DNA of 64,000 nt from CAWBUW01 sp963792075. Its GTDB lineage: Bacteria > Chloroflexota > Anaerolineae > Anaerolineales > UBA4823. Below the pieces are notes generated by a model that searched no databases, was not told the origin of the DNA, and saw nothing but the letters and a program-made list of their open reading frames with translations. Positions within the stretch are counted from its first letter, which is position 1. Each line of letters starts with the position of its first letter. Below are positions 1-8,106 of the stretch, piece after piece. The stretch spans positions 1,488,001-1,552,000 of the forward strand of contig CAWBUW010000012.1 of assembly GCA_963792075.1 (NCBI GenBank). The letters run 5' to 3'. Position numbers and translations under genes: made by a program.

Positions 1-1057
1 GCGTCCAGGCGAAGGCGGCAAAAACCAGCGCAAATGCCGGGAAGTACTCGATAAACCTGCGCGACTGGAAAAGCATCACGCCAAACAAACAGGCCAGGCA
101 GAAGCTGAAAGCTGTCCGCAGATCCATGCGTTTACCGCTCAAACCCAGCGCCAACGCGCCGCTAACAAAGGCGACCAGGGAGAGGGCTGAATTTTTCAGG
201 AGCTGCGTGGTTTCGTAGGGAAACCATTCATTCCCCACACTCACATCCGTTGTCCCGATCAGCTTGGGCAGGATGTGCTGGACTGCAAAGACGATATTGT
301 AGGGGAAGTAGGGGTTGATGATCAATCCCAGGGCAGTGCCGATGCCGGTGTAGACCAGGGGACGCACATCCCAATGCCGGTCGATCAGCCCGGTCGCCAG
401 GACATAAATTCCCGCCATGACCAGGAGCAGGGGGAAAGCATCATACAGCCATACATAACCGAAAGCCAGGAAGGCCAGGCGGGAATATTTCTGCCTCAGC
501 AGCCAATCCAGGCCTAACATGAGTACAGCCAGGGAGAGCGACTGCGCCCGGGTGATGCTCATGCGGTAAATAAACGCTTCCGAAACGGCCACCAGCCCCA
601 GTGCCCACAGCCAGGCGTAGGGGATGCGCTGGTTCTTGAATACCCTCCAGACGCAGAGAAAAGCCAGGCTGGCGAAGAACACCGCGGCCCATTTTGCCCC
701 CAGGCGTAGATCGCCGAAGGTGAAAGGGGTCAGCGCGGCGTGGAAAAGAAAATGGTGATCGTAAAATTCGCGTGGGTTCAGGATAGAGAGCGGCAGCCAG
801 GGGAAGGCGGGTCTCAGGCCCTCAGTCCGCATGATATAGGCCAGCTTGATATGGTAAAAGCCATCATTGTCAGGCAGATCGGGGCTGGAAAACTGGACCA
901 GCGCCAGAAAAAGGACAAAGGTCGCCCAGAGCAGCAAGCCGGGCCAGGCGCTGCGCCAGATCGAGCGAGCGGTAACACGATCACCGTGCGTGTTTTGCAG
1001 CGAATTCCCCCAGAACTTGAACCGGGAAGGGAAGGGTTGGGCTTGTGTTTTTTCCAT
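1..1057 (-). CDS. GT-C membrane glycosyltransferase, STT3-like (3' end beyond window)
   Basis: A reading frame on the minus strand starts at an ATG at 1055-1057 and stays open to the left window edge (352 codons), so the C-terminus is missing. After a polar N-terminus of about 35 residues come many hydrophobic segments. The first extracytoplasmic loop carries D63-N-D65 followed by GFYH, then FYDHH near residue 100. This arrangement (acidic pair then YH just after the first membrane segment) resembles oligosaccharyltransferase STT3/AglB and other GT-C enzymes that take sugars from polyprenyl-phosphate donors. The substrate cannot be told. It is also possible that it belongs to a related uncharacterised GT-C family. 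The reading frame is certain, the exact family less so. Confidence 0.6.
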   Translation of the reverse strand, partial: MEKTQAQPFPSRFKFWGNSLQNTHGDRVTARSIWRSAWPGLLLWATFVLFLALVQFSSPDLPDNDGFYHIKLAYIMRTEGLRPAFPWLPLSILNPREFYDHHFLFHAALTPFTFGDLRLGAKWAAVFFASLAFLCVWRVFKNQRIPYAWLWALGLVAVSEAFIYRMSITRAQSLSLAVLMLGLDWLLRQKYSRLAFLAFGYVWLYDAFPLLLVMAGIYVLATGLIDRHWDVRPLVYTGIGTALGLIINPYFPYNIVFAVQHILPKLIGTTDVSVGNEWFPYETTQLLKNSALSLVAFVSGALALGLSGKRMDLRTAFSFCLACLFGVMLFQSRRFIEYFPAFALVFAAFAWT

Positions 1058-1080
1058 CCGAAATCTCCTGCGTAAGCCAG

Positions 1081-1117
1081 GCCCGAAGGGTCTTGAGAGA
1101 CCCTTCGGGCTTTTTTT
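1081..1117 (+). terminator. Intrinsic-terminator-like hairpin
   Basis: Perfect 13-bp arms (GCCCGAAGGGTCT and its complement) close a 4-base loop and are followed by seven T on the plus strand. The genes on both sides are on the minus strand, so the T-run lies on the wrong side for the gene ending at 1150. Reading leftward the hairpin lacks a U tract. Confidence 0.7.
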
Positions 1118-1149
1118 GTTAGAGGTTGAACACAAAGAGGGGGTGCGAT

Positions 1150-2127
1150 CTAGCCAACGTCAATCCTGTAGTAGTAGATTGGGGCATAAAACCCATCGTG
1201 TTCTTCGTTTTCGTTGCCGCCATTGTCATCATTGCCATTGTCGTCGTTCATGTTGGCATTGCCGTTGTCGTCATTGCCGTTGTCGTCGTTGATGTTGGTA
1301 TTGCCGTTGTCATCATTGCCGTTGTCGTCGTTGATGTTGGTATTGCCGTTGTCATCATTGCTATTTTCGTCGTTGATGTTAGTATTGCCGTTGTCATCAT
1401 TGCCATTATCATCGTTGATGTTGGCATTGCCGTTGTCGTCATTGCCGTTATCGTCGTTCTCGTTGGCTTCGTTCTCGTTGTCATCATTGCCATTATCATC
1501 GTTGATGTTGGCATTGCCGTTGTCGTCGTTGCCATTGTCGTCGTTCTCGTTGGCTTCGTTTTCGTTACCCTCGTTCTCGTTGCCTTCGTTGCTGTTATCG
1601 TCCTCAAACAATTGAGAGGACGGCAGCTCCAGGCCGCTGGCGAGCTCGGTCGTATCGAGCGCACGAGTAATTTCGGCTTGCACGCTCTCAGGGGCGCTTG
1701 CTGCCATGACGCCCAGTACTTGTGCATAACGGGTCAGCGCGCTGGTGATTCCCAATGCGAGCTCGGAGGCTCGGGTTGGATCGCTCTTTGCGATCGTGTT
1801 CACTTCGATGAGCGCGCTGTGGATATCTGCTTCAAAAGCCAGGACGGCTTTGGCGACCTCGGAGTAACGCCCTTCTTCGATCAGCTTGGCGATCTCCTCC
1901 AGCCGCTGCTCTGCAAAGCCCATCTTCAATTCTGCCCGGTCGCCTGCGTCCTGGGCCAGGTTCAGGTGGGTCTGTTCGAGGGTGGTTTTGAGTGAGTAAA
2001 GTGCATCGCCAGGGATGGCGATCTTGGCAGCCGCTTGCGTGACGCTGATGCCCCCGATCATTAGCACAGTGATGACCAGGATCAAGACCAGGCGCTGCAG
2101 TCCGAATTTCTTTATTTGTGCGTTCAT
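1150..2127 (-). CDS. DUF5667 domain protein with Asn/Asp-rich repeat tail
   Basis: The 325-residue product has a short cytoplasmic start, one membrane segment or uncleaved signal (about residues 12-30) and then the sequence PGDALYSLKTTLEQ, which is typical of the start of DUF5667, a helical extracytoplasmic domain of unknown function common in Chloroflexi and Actinobacteria. The helical domain runs to about residue 170. The last 150 residues are almost only N, D, G and E in imperfect repeats of units such as NDDNGN. The tail is acidic and likely disordered, and could bind cations. A GGAGA-like ribosome site precedes the ATG. No sigma factor lies next to it, although DUF5667 genes often sit by one. 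Confidence 0.75.
   Translation of the reverse strand: MNAQIKKFGLQRLVLILVITVLMIGGISVTQAAAKIAIPGDALYSLKTTLEQTHLNLAQDAGDRAELKMGFAEQRLEEIAKLIEEGRYSEVAKAVLAFEADIHSALIEVNTIAKSDPTRASELALGITSALTRYAQVLGVMAASAPESVQAEITRALDTTELASGLELPSSQLFEDDNSNEGNENEGNENEANENDDNGNDDNGNANINDDNGNDDNENEANENDDNGNDDNGNANINDDNGNDDNGNTNINDENSNDDNGNTNINDDNGNDDNGNTNINDDNGNDDNGNANMNDDNGNDDNGGNENEEHDGFYAPIYYYRIDVG
1214..1600 (-). repeat. Short-period coding tandem repeat (N/D/G/E codons)
   Basis: The minus strand repeats units such as AATGACGACAACGGC with small variations for about 390 bp. It encodes the acidic tail of the DUF5667 protein. The variable unit order suggests growth and loss by slippage or unequal recombination. The opposite strand shows a long open frame rich in V, I and A that is only its shadow. 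Confidence 0.85.
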
Positions 2128-2311
2128 GGTAAGTATCTCCTTTAATCTTGTCAGTAAGGTTTTTTATTGTTCCGTAAATTTGGGAGGTAAGGACAGGCCA
2201 CCTCTCAATATTTATGGTGTGCTCTTATCTTACCTGTCCTGCCTGCCCGGCGTAACTGCCGCTGGTCTCAAATTGAGCTGGACTTCTGTCCCGTATTTTT
2301 AAAGCTTAAGT

Positions 2312-2342
2312 CTGAACGATATTGTCCGTAAAAAGGTATAAT
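2312..2342 (+). promoter_or_regulatory. Candidate sigma-70 promoter for the first histidine kinase
   Basis: A consensus -10 hexamer TATAAT lies at 2337-2342. The best -35 match is a weak CTGAAC at 2312-2317 with 19-bp spacing. The transcript would carry a leader of about 45 bases with AGGAGG at 2381-2386. Confidence 0.4.
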
Positions 2343-2392
2343 TACACCAGATTTTGGGGTTTGGGGACAGCCCCATATTTAGGAGGCCGGAG

Positions 2393-3799
2393 ATGCGGGT
2401 CAAGATCAAGCAAATGATTTCCGGGCTGACGCTCAGCCAGCGTTTCATGTTGGCCAGCCTGGTGATTCTGGTCGCGGGGATGGTGGGAATAGGTGTCTGG
2501 ATTGAAAGACAGATCAAGATTGGGGTGATGCACCGTACGGGGGTAACCACGGCACTCTACGTGGATAGTTTTGTGGCTCCGAACCTTCAAGAACTGGGTT
2601 ATGCCCCTGACCTCTCCCCTGAGCATGTTGAAAAATTGGGTACGCTGCTGCAGAATACTCCCTTGGGACGCCAGATTGTGGCCTTCAGGGTCTGGGATAC
2701 TCGAGGCCGACTTCTTTATAGTACGGACCCAGCCTCATCCATCGGGAAAACATTTCCGATGCATGAAGGGTTATTGGTTGCCAGGCTGGGGATGGTCTCC
2801 TCCGGCATCAGCTCGCTTAACGATGAGGAAAATGCTCGATTGGGAACGACCTACGCGCATCTTTTAGAGACCTACAGCCCGGTGTGGTTGAGTGGGACAG
2901 ACCAGGTGATTGCGGTGGCTGAGTTTTATCAAAAGACCGATGAGTTGGATCGCGAGATCGGTATCTTGAAGCAGCGCAGTTGGCTGGTGGTTGGCCTGAC
3001 AATTTTCCTGATGTACCTGCTCCTCTCCGGTTTTGTGCGCAATGCCAGTGACATTATTACGCGGCAGCAAACCGCCCTGGGAGGGCAAGTGAAACAACTT
3101 ACCGATCTGCTGGTGCAGAATCGGGCGCTCCATGAACGAATCCGCCGTGCCTCTGCCAGTGTGGCATTGCTGAATGAAAGTAATCTCCGGCGCATTGGCT
3201 CCGAATTGCACGATGGCCCGACCCAAGATTTGGGTTTATCCCTCTTGAAGTTGGATGCCCAAATCGGGCGGCTGGAAGCAAACAGCGGAGAGCAGGCCGA
3301 CCAGGTTCTGCTCGACCAGCTTACCCAGATCCAGGCCTCGCTGCAAAATGCGTTGAAGGAGCTGCGCGGGATTGCAAGCGGATTGAGCTTACCTCAGTTG
3401 GCAGAATTAAGCCTGCCCGAAACAATCATTCGTGTTGTCCGCGCGCATGAACGGCAATCTGGCTCGCAGGTGACCCTGGAAATGGAATCTGTCCCTGAGG
3501 AAGTTGCCATGCCCATTAAGATCACCACCTACCGCTTTATCCAGGAGGCCTTGAATAACGCCTTCCGCCATGCGGGCGGGGTGAACCAGCAGGTCCGGGT
3601 TCACCGCGACCAGGATCGACTGGTGTTGGAAGTCTCCGACCGGGGGCCCGGTTTTGACCCTGAACAAATCAATGCCTGGGATGGGCACCTGGGTGTCAGT
3701 GGGATGCGCGAGCGGGTGGAGAGTATCGGGGGCGAATTTAACCTCCAAAGCACGATTGGACAGGGTACAATTATGCAGGCTTACGTGCCGGTCCAATAG
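2393..3799 (+). CDS. NarL-type sensor histidine kinase (HisKA_3)
   Basis: A 468-residue membrane sensor kinase. AGGAGG ends six bases before the ATG at 2393, which decides the start over an upstream in-frame ATG at 2354. A membrane segment (about 19-41), a periplasmic or extracellular sensor region of about 150 residues and a second membrane segment (about 208-226) lead to a HisKA_3 dimerisation helix with ELHDGPTQ (phosphoacceptor His near 272). The HATPase_c domain follows, with QEALNNAFRHA as N box, DRGPGFDP and the glycine-rich LGVSGMRERV. It would autophosphorylate and pass phosphate to the response regulator encoded 15 bases downstream. The signal sensed is unknown. Confidence 0.93.
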   Translation: MRVKIKQMISGLTLSQRFMLASLVILVAGMVGIGVWIERQIKIGVMHRTGVTTALYVDSFVAPNLQELGYAPDLSPEHVEKLGTLLQNTPLGRQIVAFRVWDTRGRLLYSTDPASSIGKTFPMHEGLLVARLGMVSSGISSLNDEENARLGTTYAHLLETYSPVWLSGTDQVIAVAEFYQKTDELDREIGILKQRSWLVVGLTIFLMYLLLSGFVRNASDIITRQQTALGGQVKQLTDLLVQNRALHERIRRASASVALLNESNLRRIGSELHDGPTQDLGLSLLKLDAQIGRLEANSGEQADQVLLDQLTQIQASLQNALKELRGIASGLSLPQLAELSLPETIIRVVRAHERQSGSQVTLEMESVPEEVAMPIKITTYRFIQEALNNAFRHAGGVNQQVRVHRDQDRLVLEVSDRGPGFDPEQINAWDGHLGVSGMRERVESIGGEFNLQSTIGQGTIMQAYVPVQ

Positions 3800-3814
3800 A
3801 AGGAGCGCCCCAAG

Positions 3815-4486
3815 ATGGATGATTCTCAGCAACCTCCAGACAGGCTGCGCGTGGTGATCGTGGATGATCATGCTCTGTTCCGGGAAGGCCTGGCGGGCAT
3901 CCTGGGAGCAGAAGCGGATATCGAGGTCATCGGCCAGGGTGGAACAGCCCAGGAGGCGGTCCGCCTGGTGAATGAGCTGCTGCCGGAGATCATTATGTTG
4001 GATATTGATATGCCCGGTGGAGGGCTGGAAGCGGCGCGGGTCATTGCCAACGAGAGCCCGGTGACTAAAATTGTGATCCTCACTGCTTCCGAAGCAGATG
4101 ATCACTTGATCGCTGCGCTGAAGATTGGAGCACGCGCTTTCATCCTGAAAGGTGTGGCAGCGCGCGAGCTCTTGCGCATCCTGCGCGCCGTGGCGGCTGG
4201 CGAAAGCTACGTTCCTCCGGCGCTGGCTGCTAGCTTGCTGCTGGAAATTCATGAGCCAAAGAAACCCGGTCACAAAGAGGCGGGAGACCTCCTGCAGGAT
4301 CTGACAGAGCGGGAGCGAGAAATCCTGCAATACCTGGCGAAAGGCCTGAGCAACAAAGAAATTGGCGAGAAGCTGTTCCTGTCTGAAAAGACAGTGAAAC
4401 ATTACATGACCAATATCCTGCAGAAGCTCCAGGTGCGTAACCGGGTCGAGGCCGCGCTCATGGCACAGAAGAGCAGCCAGCTGTAA
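3815..4486 (+). CDS. NarL/FixJ-family response regulator
   Basis: A 223-residue regulator encoded just after the kinase at 2393, with AAGGAG upstream of the ATG, so the two form an operon and a cognate pair. The receiver domain shows VVIVDDHALFREGL at the N-terminus, phosphoacceptor D63 in LDIDMP, a T/S position in ILTAS and K near residue 112 in ILKG. After a linker that contains several charged residues, a LuxR-type helix-turn-helix is seen (LTEREREILQYLAKGLSNKEI, then SEKTVKHYMTNILQKL). It would bind DNA as a phosphorylated dimer. Target genes are unknown. Confidence 0.95.
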   Translation: MDDSQQPPDRLRVVIVDDHALFREGLAGILGAEADIEVIGQGGTAQEAVRLVNELLPEIIMLDIDMPGGGLEAARVIANESPVTKIVILTASEADDHLIAALKIGARAFILKGVAARELLRILRAVAAGESYVPPALAASLLLEIHEPKKPGHKEAGDLLQDLTEREREILQYLAKGLSNKEIGEKLFLSEKTVKHYMTNILQKLQVRNRVEAALMAQKSSQL

Positions 4487-4499
4487 TATTCCTGCGCGG

Positions 4500-5168
4500 T
4501 CAGGGTGGTTTGTAGGAGCAAATCCTGTACCAATCCCTATTCTTCCCATGGCAGGTGGGGCCCGCGATTTGCGCGTTGGCTGAACCACCTGAATCTGGTG
4601 GTGGATCTGGTTTTGTTGTTGGAATCCTCTTATTTATTAAAGAGGGGATTCCAACAACAACAACAGAAAAACCCGCGGAATCTCCGCGGGTTTGGGTTTG
4701 ATTCGCGGCATTTTCGCGCTCCTGGGATGAACCCGCGGGAAACCCGCGGTCGGGCGTGGGCAAGCAGAGAACGCGATTTTCGCGGTCGGGAGCAGGTATA
4801 GGGGACGATAAATTACGCCGCTCAGGGGATGGCACCGTGGGATTCTCGCCTTCGATGGGTTTGAGCGCAGCATATTCGCGCTCCCAGGATGAACCCGCGG
4901 AAAACTCGCGGTCGGGCGGAATAACAGGAATTGCCTGATAAGCTGCGGGAAGCAGCGCGTAGCCGTTATAACGGTACCGGCGTTCGAGGTAGCCCATGTC
5001 AGCCAGTTGGCGCAGCTGTTTGCGGCAGGTAGCCATATGCTGCCCGGAGATCTCCGCAAGCCGTGTTTCTCCAATCTGTCTCAGGCCGCTGGCGATGATC
5101 ATCATCAGCGGTGGGGTCAGCCTGCCCAACAGGAGCAGGTGTTGTTGGGGGGTCAGGGTTTCATCCAT
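4500..5168 (-). CDS. Winged-helix-like protein with a repeat-derived C-terminal tail
   Basis: The best start is the ATG at 5168, preceded by AGGAGG with 10-base spacing, giving 222 residues. Residues 1-70 look like a winged helix (ETRLAEISGQHMATCRKQLRQLADMGYLERR), so DNA binding is likely. The remaining 150 residues have no recognisable domain. They repeat variants of PDREFSAGSSWERE several times, and near the end they read through a long hairpin at 4613-4660. Codon content of the tail is rich in CGCGG/CCGCG blocks. The tail therefore looks like translated repeat DNA, and the original protein may have been a short DNA-binding protein that was extended by insertions. Partner genes are not evident. 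Confidence 0.55.
   Translation of the reverse strand: MDETLTPQQHLLLLGRLTPPLMMIIASGLRQIGETRLAEISGQHMATCRKQLRQLADMGYLERRYRYNGYALLPAAYQAIPVIPPDREFSAGSSWEREYAALKPIEGENPTVPSPERRNLSSPIPAPDRENRVLCLPTPDRGFPAGSSQERENAANQTQTRGDSAGFSVVVVGIPSLINKRIPTTKPDPPPDSGGSANAQIAGPTCHGKNRDWYRICSYKPP
4613..4660. repeat. Intergenic-type hairpin inside the tail of the winged-helix gene
   Basis: Arms of 15-19 bp (TTGTTGTTGGAATCC paired with GGATTCCAACAACAA, extended by CTCTT/AAGAG with a 2-base bulge) surround an AT-rich loop. It resembles the hairpins found between genes elsewhere in the window. Confidence 0.8.
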
Positions 5169-5298
5169 GGGATAAAATCCTCCTAAGAATAAGATAGCAC
5201 AAATGTTCTGTCCGCGTAAGAGGCGAATCAAACTGACATGGAATTGCAATGTTTTTATAAAGTCGGAGTTTGGGGTACCTTCTGCCGGTATTTCTGGA

Positions 5299-5304
5299 TA
5301 TAAT
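5299..5304 (+). promoter_or_regulatory. Candidate -10 element for the second histidine kinase
   Basis: TATAAT at 5299-5304 lies 26 bases before the first possible ATG at 5331. No convincing -35 or ribosome site was seen. Confidence 0.35.
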
Positions 5305-5330
5305 TAATCTAGCGAACGAATCAAACCGAT

Positions 5331-6722
5331 ATGCTGTCAGAGTTTCTGAGCGCGCACCAAGGCGGGTATGTTCACATGATTAGCGGTGTTTTAGAAGAGG
5401 AGTTATTACTCTTCTATATCTATCCTTTGGTGATCAACGCCATCCTCGGGCTATTCCTGGCGCTTTTTATCGCGCGTTACCATCTTGCCCCAGGGGCAAG
5501 AGCGTTGCTATTCTTGATTTTTGGGGCCTCGCTGTGGTCCAATGGGTATGCTCTAGAATTAATTAGCCCGGACCTGGGGATGAAGTTGTTCTGGGCGAAG
5601 TTCCAGTACTTTGGCATCGTCACCGTGCCGCTGGCCTGGTTTGTTTTCGCAGTCCAGCATTTGGGGCCCTCCGCCTGGACGCAGCGATTGCTGAAGTATA
5701 AGGCGTTTCTCGCTGTTTTGCCCATCCTGACCCTATGCCTGGTGTGGACCAACGAAATCCACCATCTGGTCTGGCGGGAGACGCGTTTGGTGGGCCCAGA
5801 CCGGATGCTCGAGATCGAGCACGGTCCCTGGTTTTGGGTTTACCTGGTCTTCGGGTATTGTCTCTTGCTTTTGGGGTCTATCCAGTTAATCCGGCAATTG
5901 CTTACCTCCACCCGCTTGCGCCATTGGCAGATATTACTGGTATTGATCGCCACTGTGATTCCATGGTTAAGCAATTTGATCTACATCACCGGGCTGGGTA
6001 TTATTCCTCACCTGGATTGGACCCCGGTAGCTTTTTCGGCCTCTGGCTTGTTGTTCACCATCAGCCTGTTCCGTTTCCAACTGATCAATATTCTCTTTAT
6101 TGCACAGGAGACCGTGTTTACCGGATTGGCGGATTGCCTGGTAGTCCTGGATCCTCAGGCATTCATCGTTGATCTAAACCCTGCCGCTCAAGCCATGTTG
6201 GGAAATCCGGGTGAGAAGGCTGTCGGTGAACCGTTCACTCAGATCCTGCCCGAGTTAGCCAATCGGTTAGCGCAGTCGAGTTTTGACGAAGAATTCCATG
6301 TTGAAACGACGCTCGGAACAGAGTTGGTCCCGCGGTTTTATGATGTACATATTTCACCCCTGACCGGTTCGCACAAGCGTCCAATCGGCCGCCTGGTTGT
6401 CTTGCATGAGATCACCCAGCACAAACTGCAACACGAGCGTCTGGCACAGTCGAATGCGCAGTTGGAGGCGGCAGTCCTGGAACGGACGGATACGCTGCGG
6501 CAGACCATCGAGCAAATCAAGCATTCTCACAAGCAGCTTCTTGCCCTGACCTTCCGCTTGCAGGAAGTCCGGGAACACGAGCGCCGCCAGATTGCATCTG
6601 AGCTGCATGACCGGATCGGGCAAAACCTGACCGGGCTTAACCTGAACCTGCAAATCGTTGAGAATCAATTGGGCGCTGGGTCGGGTGAAGCGGTGCGGAA
6701 CCGCTTGGATGAACTCGCTTAA
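5331..6722 (+). CDS. 7TM-PAS histidine kinase, N-terminal part (frameshifted gene)
   Basis: This frame encodes 463 residues: seven or so membrane segments (about residues 25-245, HisKA_7TM-like), a PAS domain (GLADCLVVLDPQAFIVDLNP onward), a coiled coil and the HisKA_3 helix with ELHDRIGQ (His near 425). It stops at TAA 6720-6722 just after NRLDELA. The missing ATPase domain continues at once in the +1 frame (see 6658-7203), so the two frames are one kinase of about 623 residues interrupted by a single-base frameshift near 6714-6722. Either a sequencing error, a real mutation or recoding could explain it. If the frameshift is real the kinase cannot autophosphorylate. An alternative start is the ATG at 5376. 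Confidence 0.85.
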   Translation: MLSEFLSAHQGGYVHMISGVLEEELLLFYIYPLVINAILGLFLALFIARYHLAPGARALLFLIFGASLWSNGYALELISPDLGMKLFWAKFQYFGIVTVPLAWFVFAVQHLGPSAWTQRLLKYKAFLAVLPILTLCLVWTNEIHHLVWRETRLVGPDRMLEIEHGPWFWVYLVFGYCLLLLGSIQLIRQLLTSTRLRHWQILLVLIATVIPWLSNLIYITGLGIIPHLDWTPVAFSASGLLFTISLFRFQLINILFIAQETVFTGLADCLVVLDPQAFIVDLNPAAQAMLGNPGEKAVGEPFTQILPELANRLAQSSFDEEFHVETTLGTELVPRFYDVHISPLTGSHKRPIGRLVVLHEITQHKLQHERLAQSNAQLEAAVLERTDTLRQTIEQIKHSHKQLLALTFRLQEVREHERRQIASELHDRIGQNLTGLNLNLQIVENQLGAGSGEAVRNRLDELA

Positions 6723-7203
6723 ACTCGTGGAAGAGACTACTCGCCAGGTGCGTGATGTGATGGCGGACTTGCATCCGCCAGCGTTGGATGAATATGGCCT
6801 GGTTTCTGCCCTACGTTGGTATAGCAGTAATTTTTCGCAGCGCACTGGGATTGTGATGCAGGTAATTGGAGAGGAACTTGCTCCTCGCCTTCCGGCCAAC
6901 GTTGAGTTAGTCCTTTTTCGCATTTTGCAGGAAGCGCTCAATAATGTTGCCAAGCATGCCCAGGCGACACAGGTGGAAGTGATGGTGGAATCCAACCCAG
7001 AAACTGCCTGCTTTACAGTAAAGGACAATGGCCAGGGTTTCGATCTACAAACGCTGGATACGACCGCAGAGCAGCCGCACTGGGGAATGCTCAACATGGA
7101 GCAGCGGGCGGCTTCCATCGAGGGGCAGTTAACCATCCAATCTTCACCTGGTCAGGGCACCCAGGTATCGGTAACTATCCGGAGGAGCCCACATGAAGAT
7201 TAG
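6658..7203 (+). CDS. Histidine kinase ATPase domain, C-terminal part of the same frameshifted gene
   Basis: In this frame homology starts at about 6718 (LKLVEETTRQVRDVMADLHP), directly joining the sequence that ends in the neighbouring frame. It gives the end of the HisKA_3 domain (PPALDEYGLVSALRWY) and a HATPase_c domain with QEALNNVAKHA, DNGQGFD and a glycine-rich loop before NMEQRAASIEG. The formal upstream start at 6658 lies in a region where the other frame is clearly the coding one. The end overlaps the next response regulator by 11 bases, the usual coupling of a kinase with its regulator, which argues that the intact gene was a functioning two-component pair. Confidence 0.8.
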   Translation: MRINWALGRVKRCGTAWMNSLKLVEETTRQVRDVMADLHPPALDEYGLVSALRWYSSNFSQRTGIVMQVIGEELAPRLPANVELVLFRILQEALNNVAKHAQATQVEVMVESNPETACFTVKDNGQGFDLQTLDTTAEQPHWGMLNMEQRAASIEGQLTIQSSPGQGTQVSVTIRRSPHED

Positions 7204-7840
7204 CGTTTTTATTGCCGATGACCATGCCATTGTACGCGATGGCTTACGTGCCTTGCTGGAAGGATCCTCGGAAATAACAGTAGTGGGAGATGCAGCCAAT
7301 GGTCGCCAGGCAGTTAGCCAGGTACTCAGCCTCCACCCAGACGTCGTGATCATGGATATCTCGATGCCTGAATTGAACGGAATCCAGGCGGCCCAGGAGA
7401 TCCGAGCGGCTTTCCCGCAGGTGCAGATCATTATCCTTTCGATGTTAGGCGCCCCCGAGCATGTTTTTCAAGCCCTGCAGGCGGGCGCTCGTGGTTACTT
7501 ACTCAAAGAATCGGCCGGGCGGGAGGTGAGGGATGCTGTCCTGGCGGTCTACGCTGGCAATACCTATCTCTCTCAACCTGTCCTGAATACGCTTATCACA
7601 GATTACGTACAGCAGGTTGGACAGGTAAACAAGAGGAGCCCGTTCGAGTGCCTCAGCCAGCGCGAGCGTGAGATCTTACAATTGGTTGTAGAGGGGAAGA
7701 CCAGCGCCGAGATCGCCGGAATCCTGTTTCTCTCCCCGAAAACTGTGGAATCTTACCGCAGCCGGATGATGGCCAAGCTGGGTTTGCAGGATCTGCCTAG
7801 CCTGGTCAGGCTGGCCCTCCAGGAGGGCTTGATCTCTTAG
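7193..7840 (+). CDS. NarL/FixJ-family response regulator
   Basis: A 215-residue regulator overlapping the end of the kinase gene by 11 bases. The ribosome site GGAGGAG lies inside the kinase reading frame. The receiver has IADDHAIVRDGLRALL, phosphoacceptor D55 in IMDISMP, and K near 104 in YLLKES. A LuxR-type helix-turn-helix (LSQREREILQLVVEGKTSAEI, SPKTVESYRSRMMAKL) follows a short linker. It is the expected partner of the 7TM-PAS kinase. It ends just before a strong hairpin at 7847-7883. Confidence 0.95.
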   Translation: MKISVFIADDHAIVRDGLRALLEGSSEITVVGDAANGRQAVSQVLSLHPDVVIMDISMPELNGIQAAQEIRAAFPQVQIIILSMLGAPEHVFQALQAGARGYLLKESAGREVRDAVLAVYAGNTYLSQPVLNTLITDYVQQVGQVNKRSPFECLSQREREILQLVVEGKTSAEIAGILFLSPKTVESYRSRMMAKLGLQDLPSLVRLALQEGLIS

Positions 7841-7846
7841 AGAAAA

Positions 7847-7883
7847 ATGATAGTCGGTGGAGCGAAGCTCCACCGACTATCAT
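7847..7883 (+). terminator. Perfect 17-bp hairpin after the two-component operon
   Basis: Arms ATGATAGTCGGTGGAGC and complement, loop GAA, starting seven bases after the stop codon. No long T-run follows, so it may be a processed 3' hairpin rather than a classic terminator. The GC-GAA-GC cap is a very stable mini-hairpin and recurs in other hairpins here. Confidence 0.8.
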
Positions 7884-8006
7884 CATATTAGGAGTCCAGG
7901 ATTCCTCGCAAAAACCGTCCTACTGCCCTTACAGAATTTTTAGCTTGAATCAGGTAATATAGATTCAAACGAAATAAAGATTTGGGAAATTTAGGCGGTG
8001 TCGAAG

Positions 8007-8106
8007 CGATGACGTGATTGGTCGCTCATCCTGTACAGGAATATGTGTACAGGGGGGTCATCGTGGAGCCAATAGCGAACCCGGCCGGAACGGTCGGGTT
8101 TTGTTT
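8007..8106 (+). ncRNA. Structured leader RNA with intrinsic terminator, upstream of the giant surface protein
   Basis: The 360-base gap 7841-8199 holds a likely structured leader. CGATGAC (8007-8013) pairs with GTCATCG (8057-8063), enclosing a hairpin CCTGTAC/GTACAGG (8030-8036 with 8047-8053). ATTGG (8017-8021) can pair with CCAAT (8069-8073) and TCGCT (8022-8026) with AGCGA (8074-8078), which cross the first helix and so give a pseudoknot or an alternative fold. Immediately downstream a terminator hairpin with GAA loop (8079-8099) is followed by TTTT. The design is riboswitch- or attenuator-like. I could not match it to c-di-GMP, fluoride, SAH or other consensus motifs. Confidence 0.5.
8079..8106 (+). 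terminator. Intrinsic terminator in the leader
   Basis: Nine paired bases (ACCCGGCCG with CGGTCGGGT, one G-U pair), GAA loop, then TTTTGTTT. It lies about 95 bases before the start at 8200, so it would either end an upstream small RNA or attenuate the surface-protein gene. Confidence 0.7.

Noticed and set aside
1214..1600. A CRISPR-like array of short repeats
   Set aside because: The repeat is a continuous coding microsatellite without unique spacers of constant length and without cas genes.
1126..1995. A 289-residue plus-strand frame rich in Val, Ile and Ala opposite the DUF5667 gene
   Set aside because: It is the shadow of the Asn/Asp codon repeat on the minus strand. The minus frame has a signal, a recognisable domain and a ribosome site.
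8007..8106. A GEMM (c-di-GMP-I) riboswitch
   Set aside because: The conserved GEMM tetraloop-receptor and ligand-pocket sequences are not present; only the general stem-plus-terminator layout is shared.
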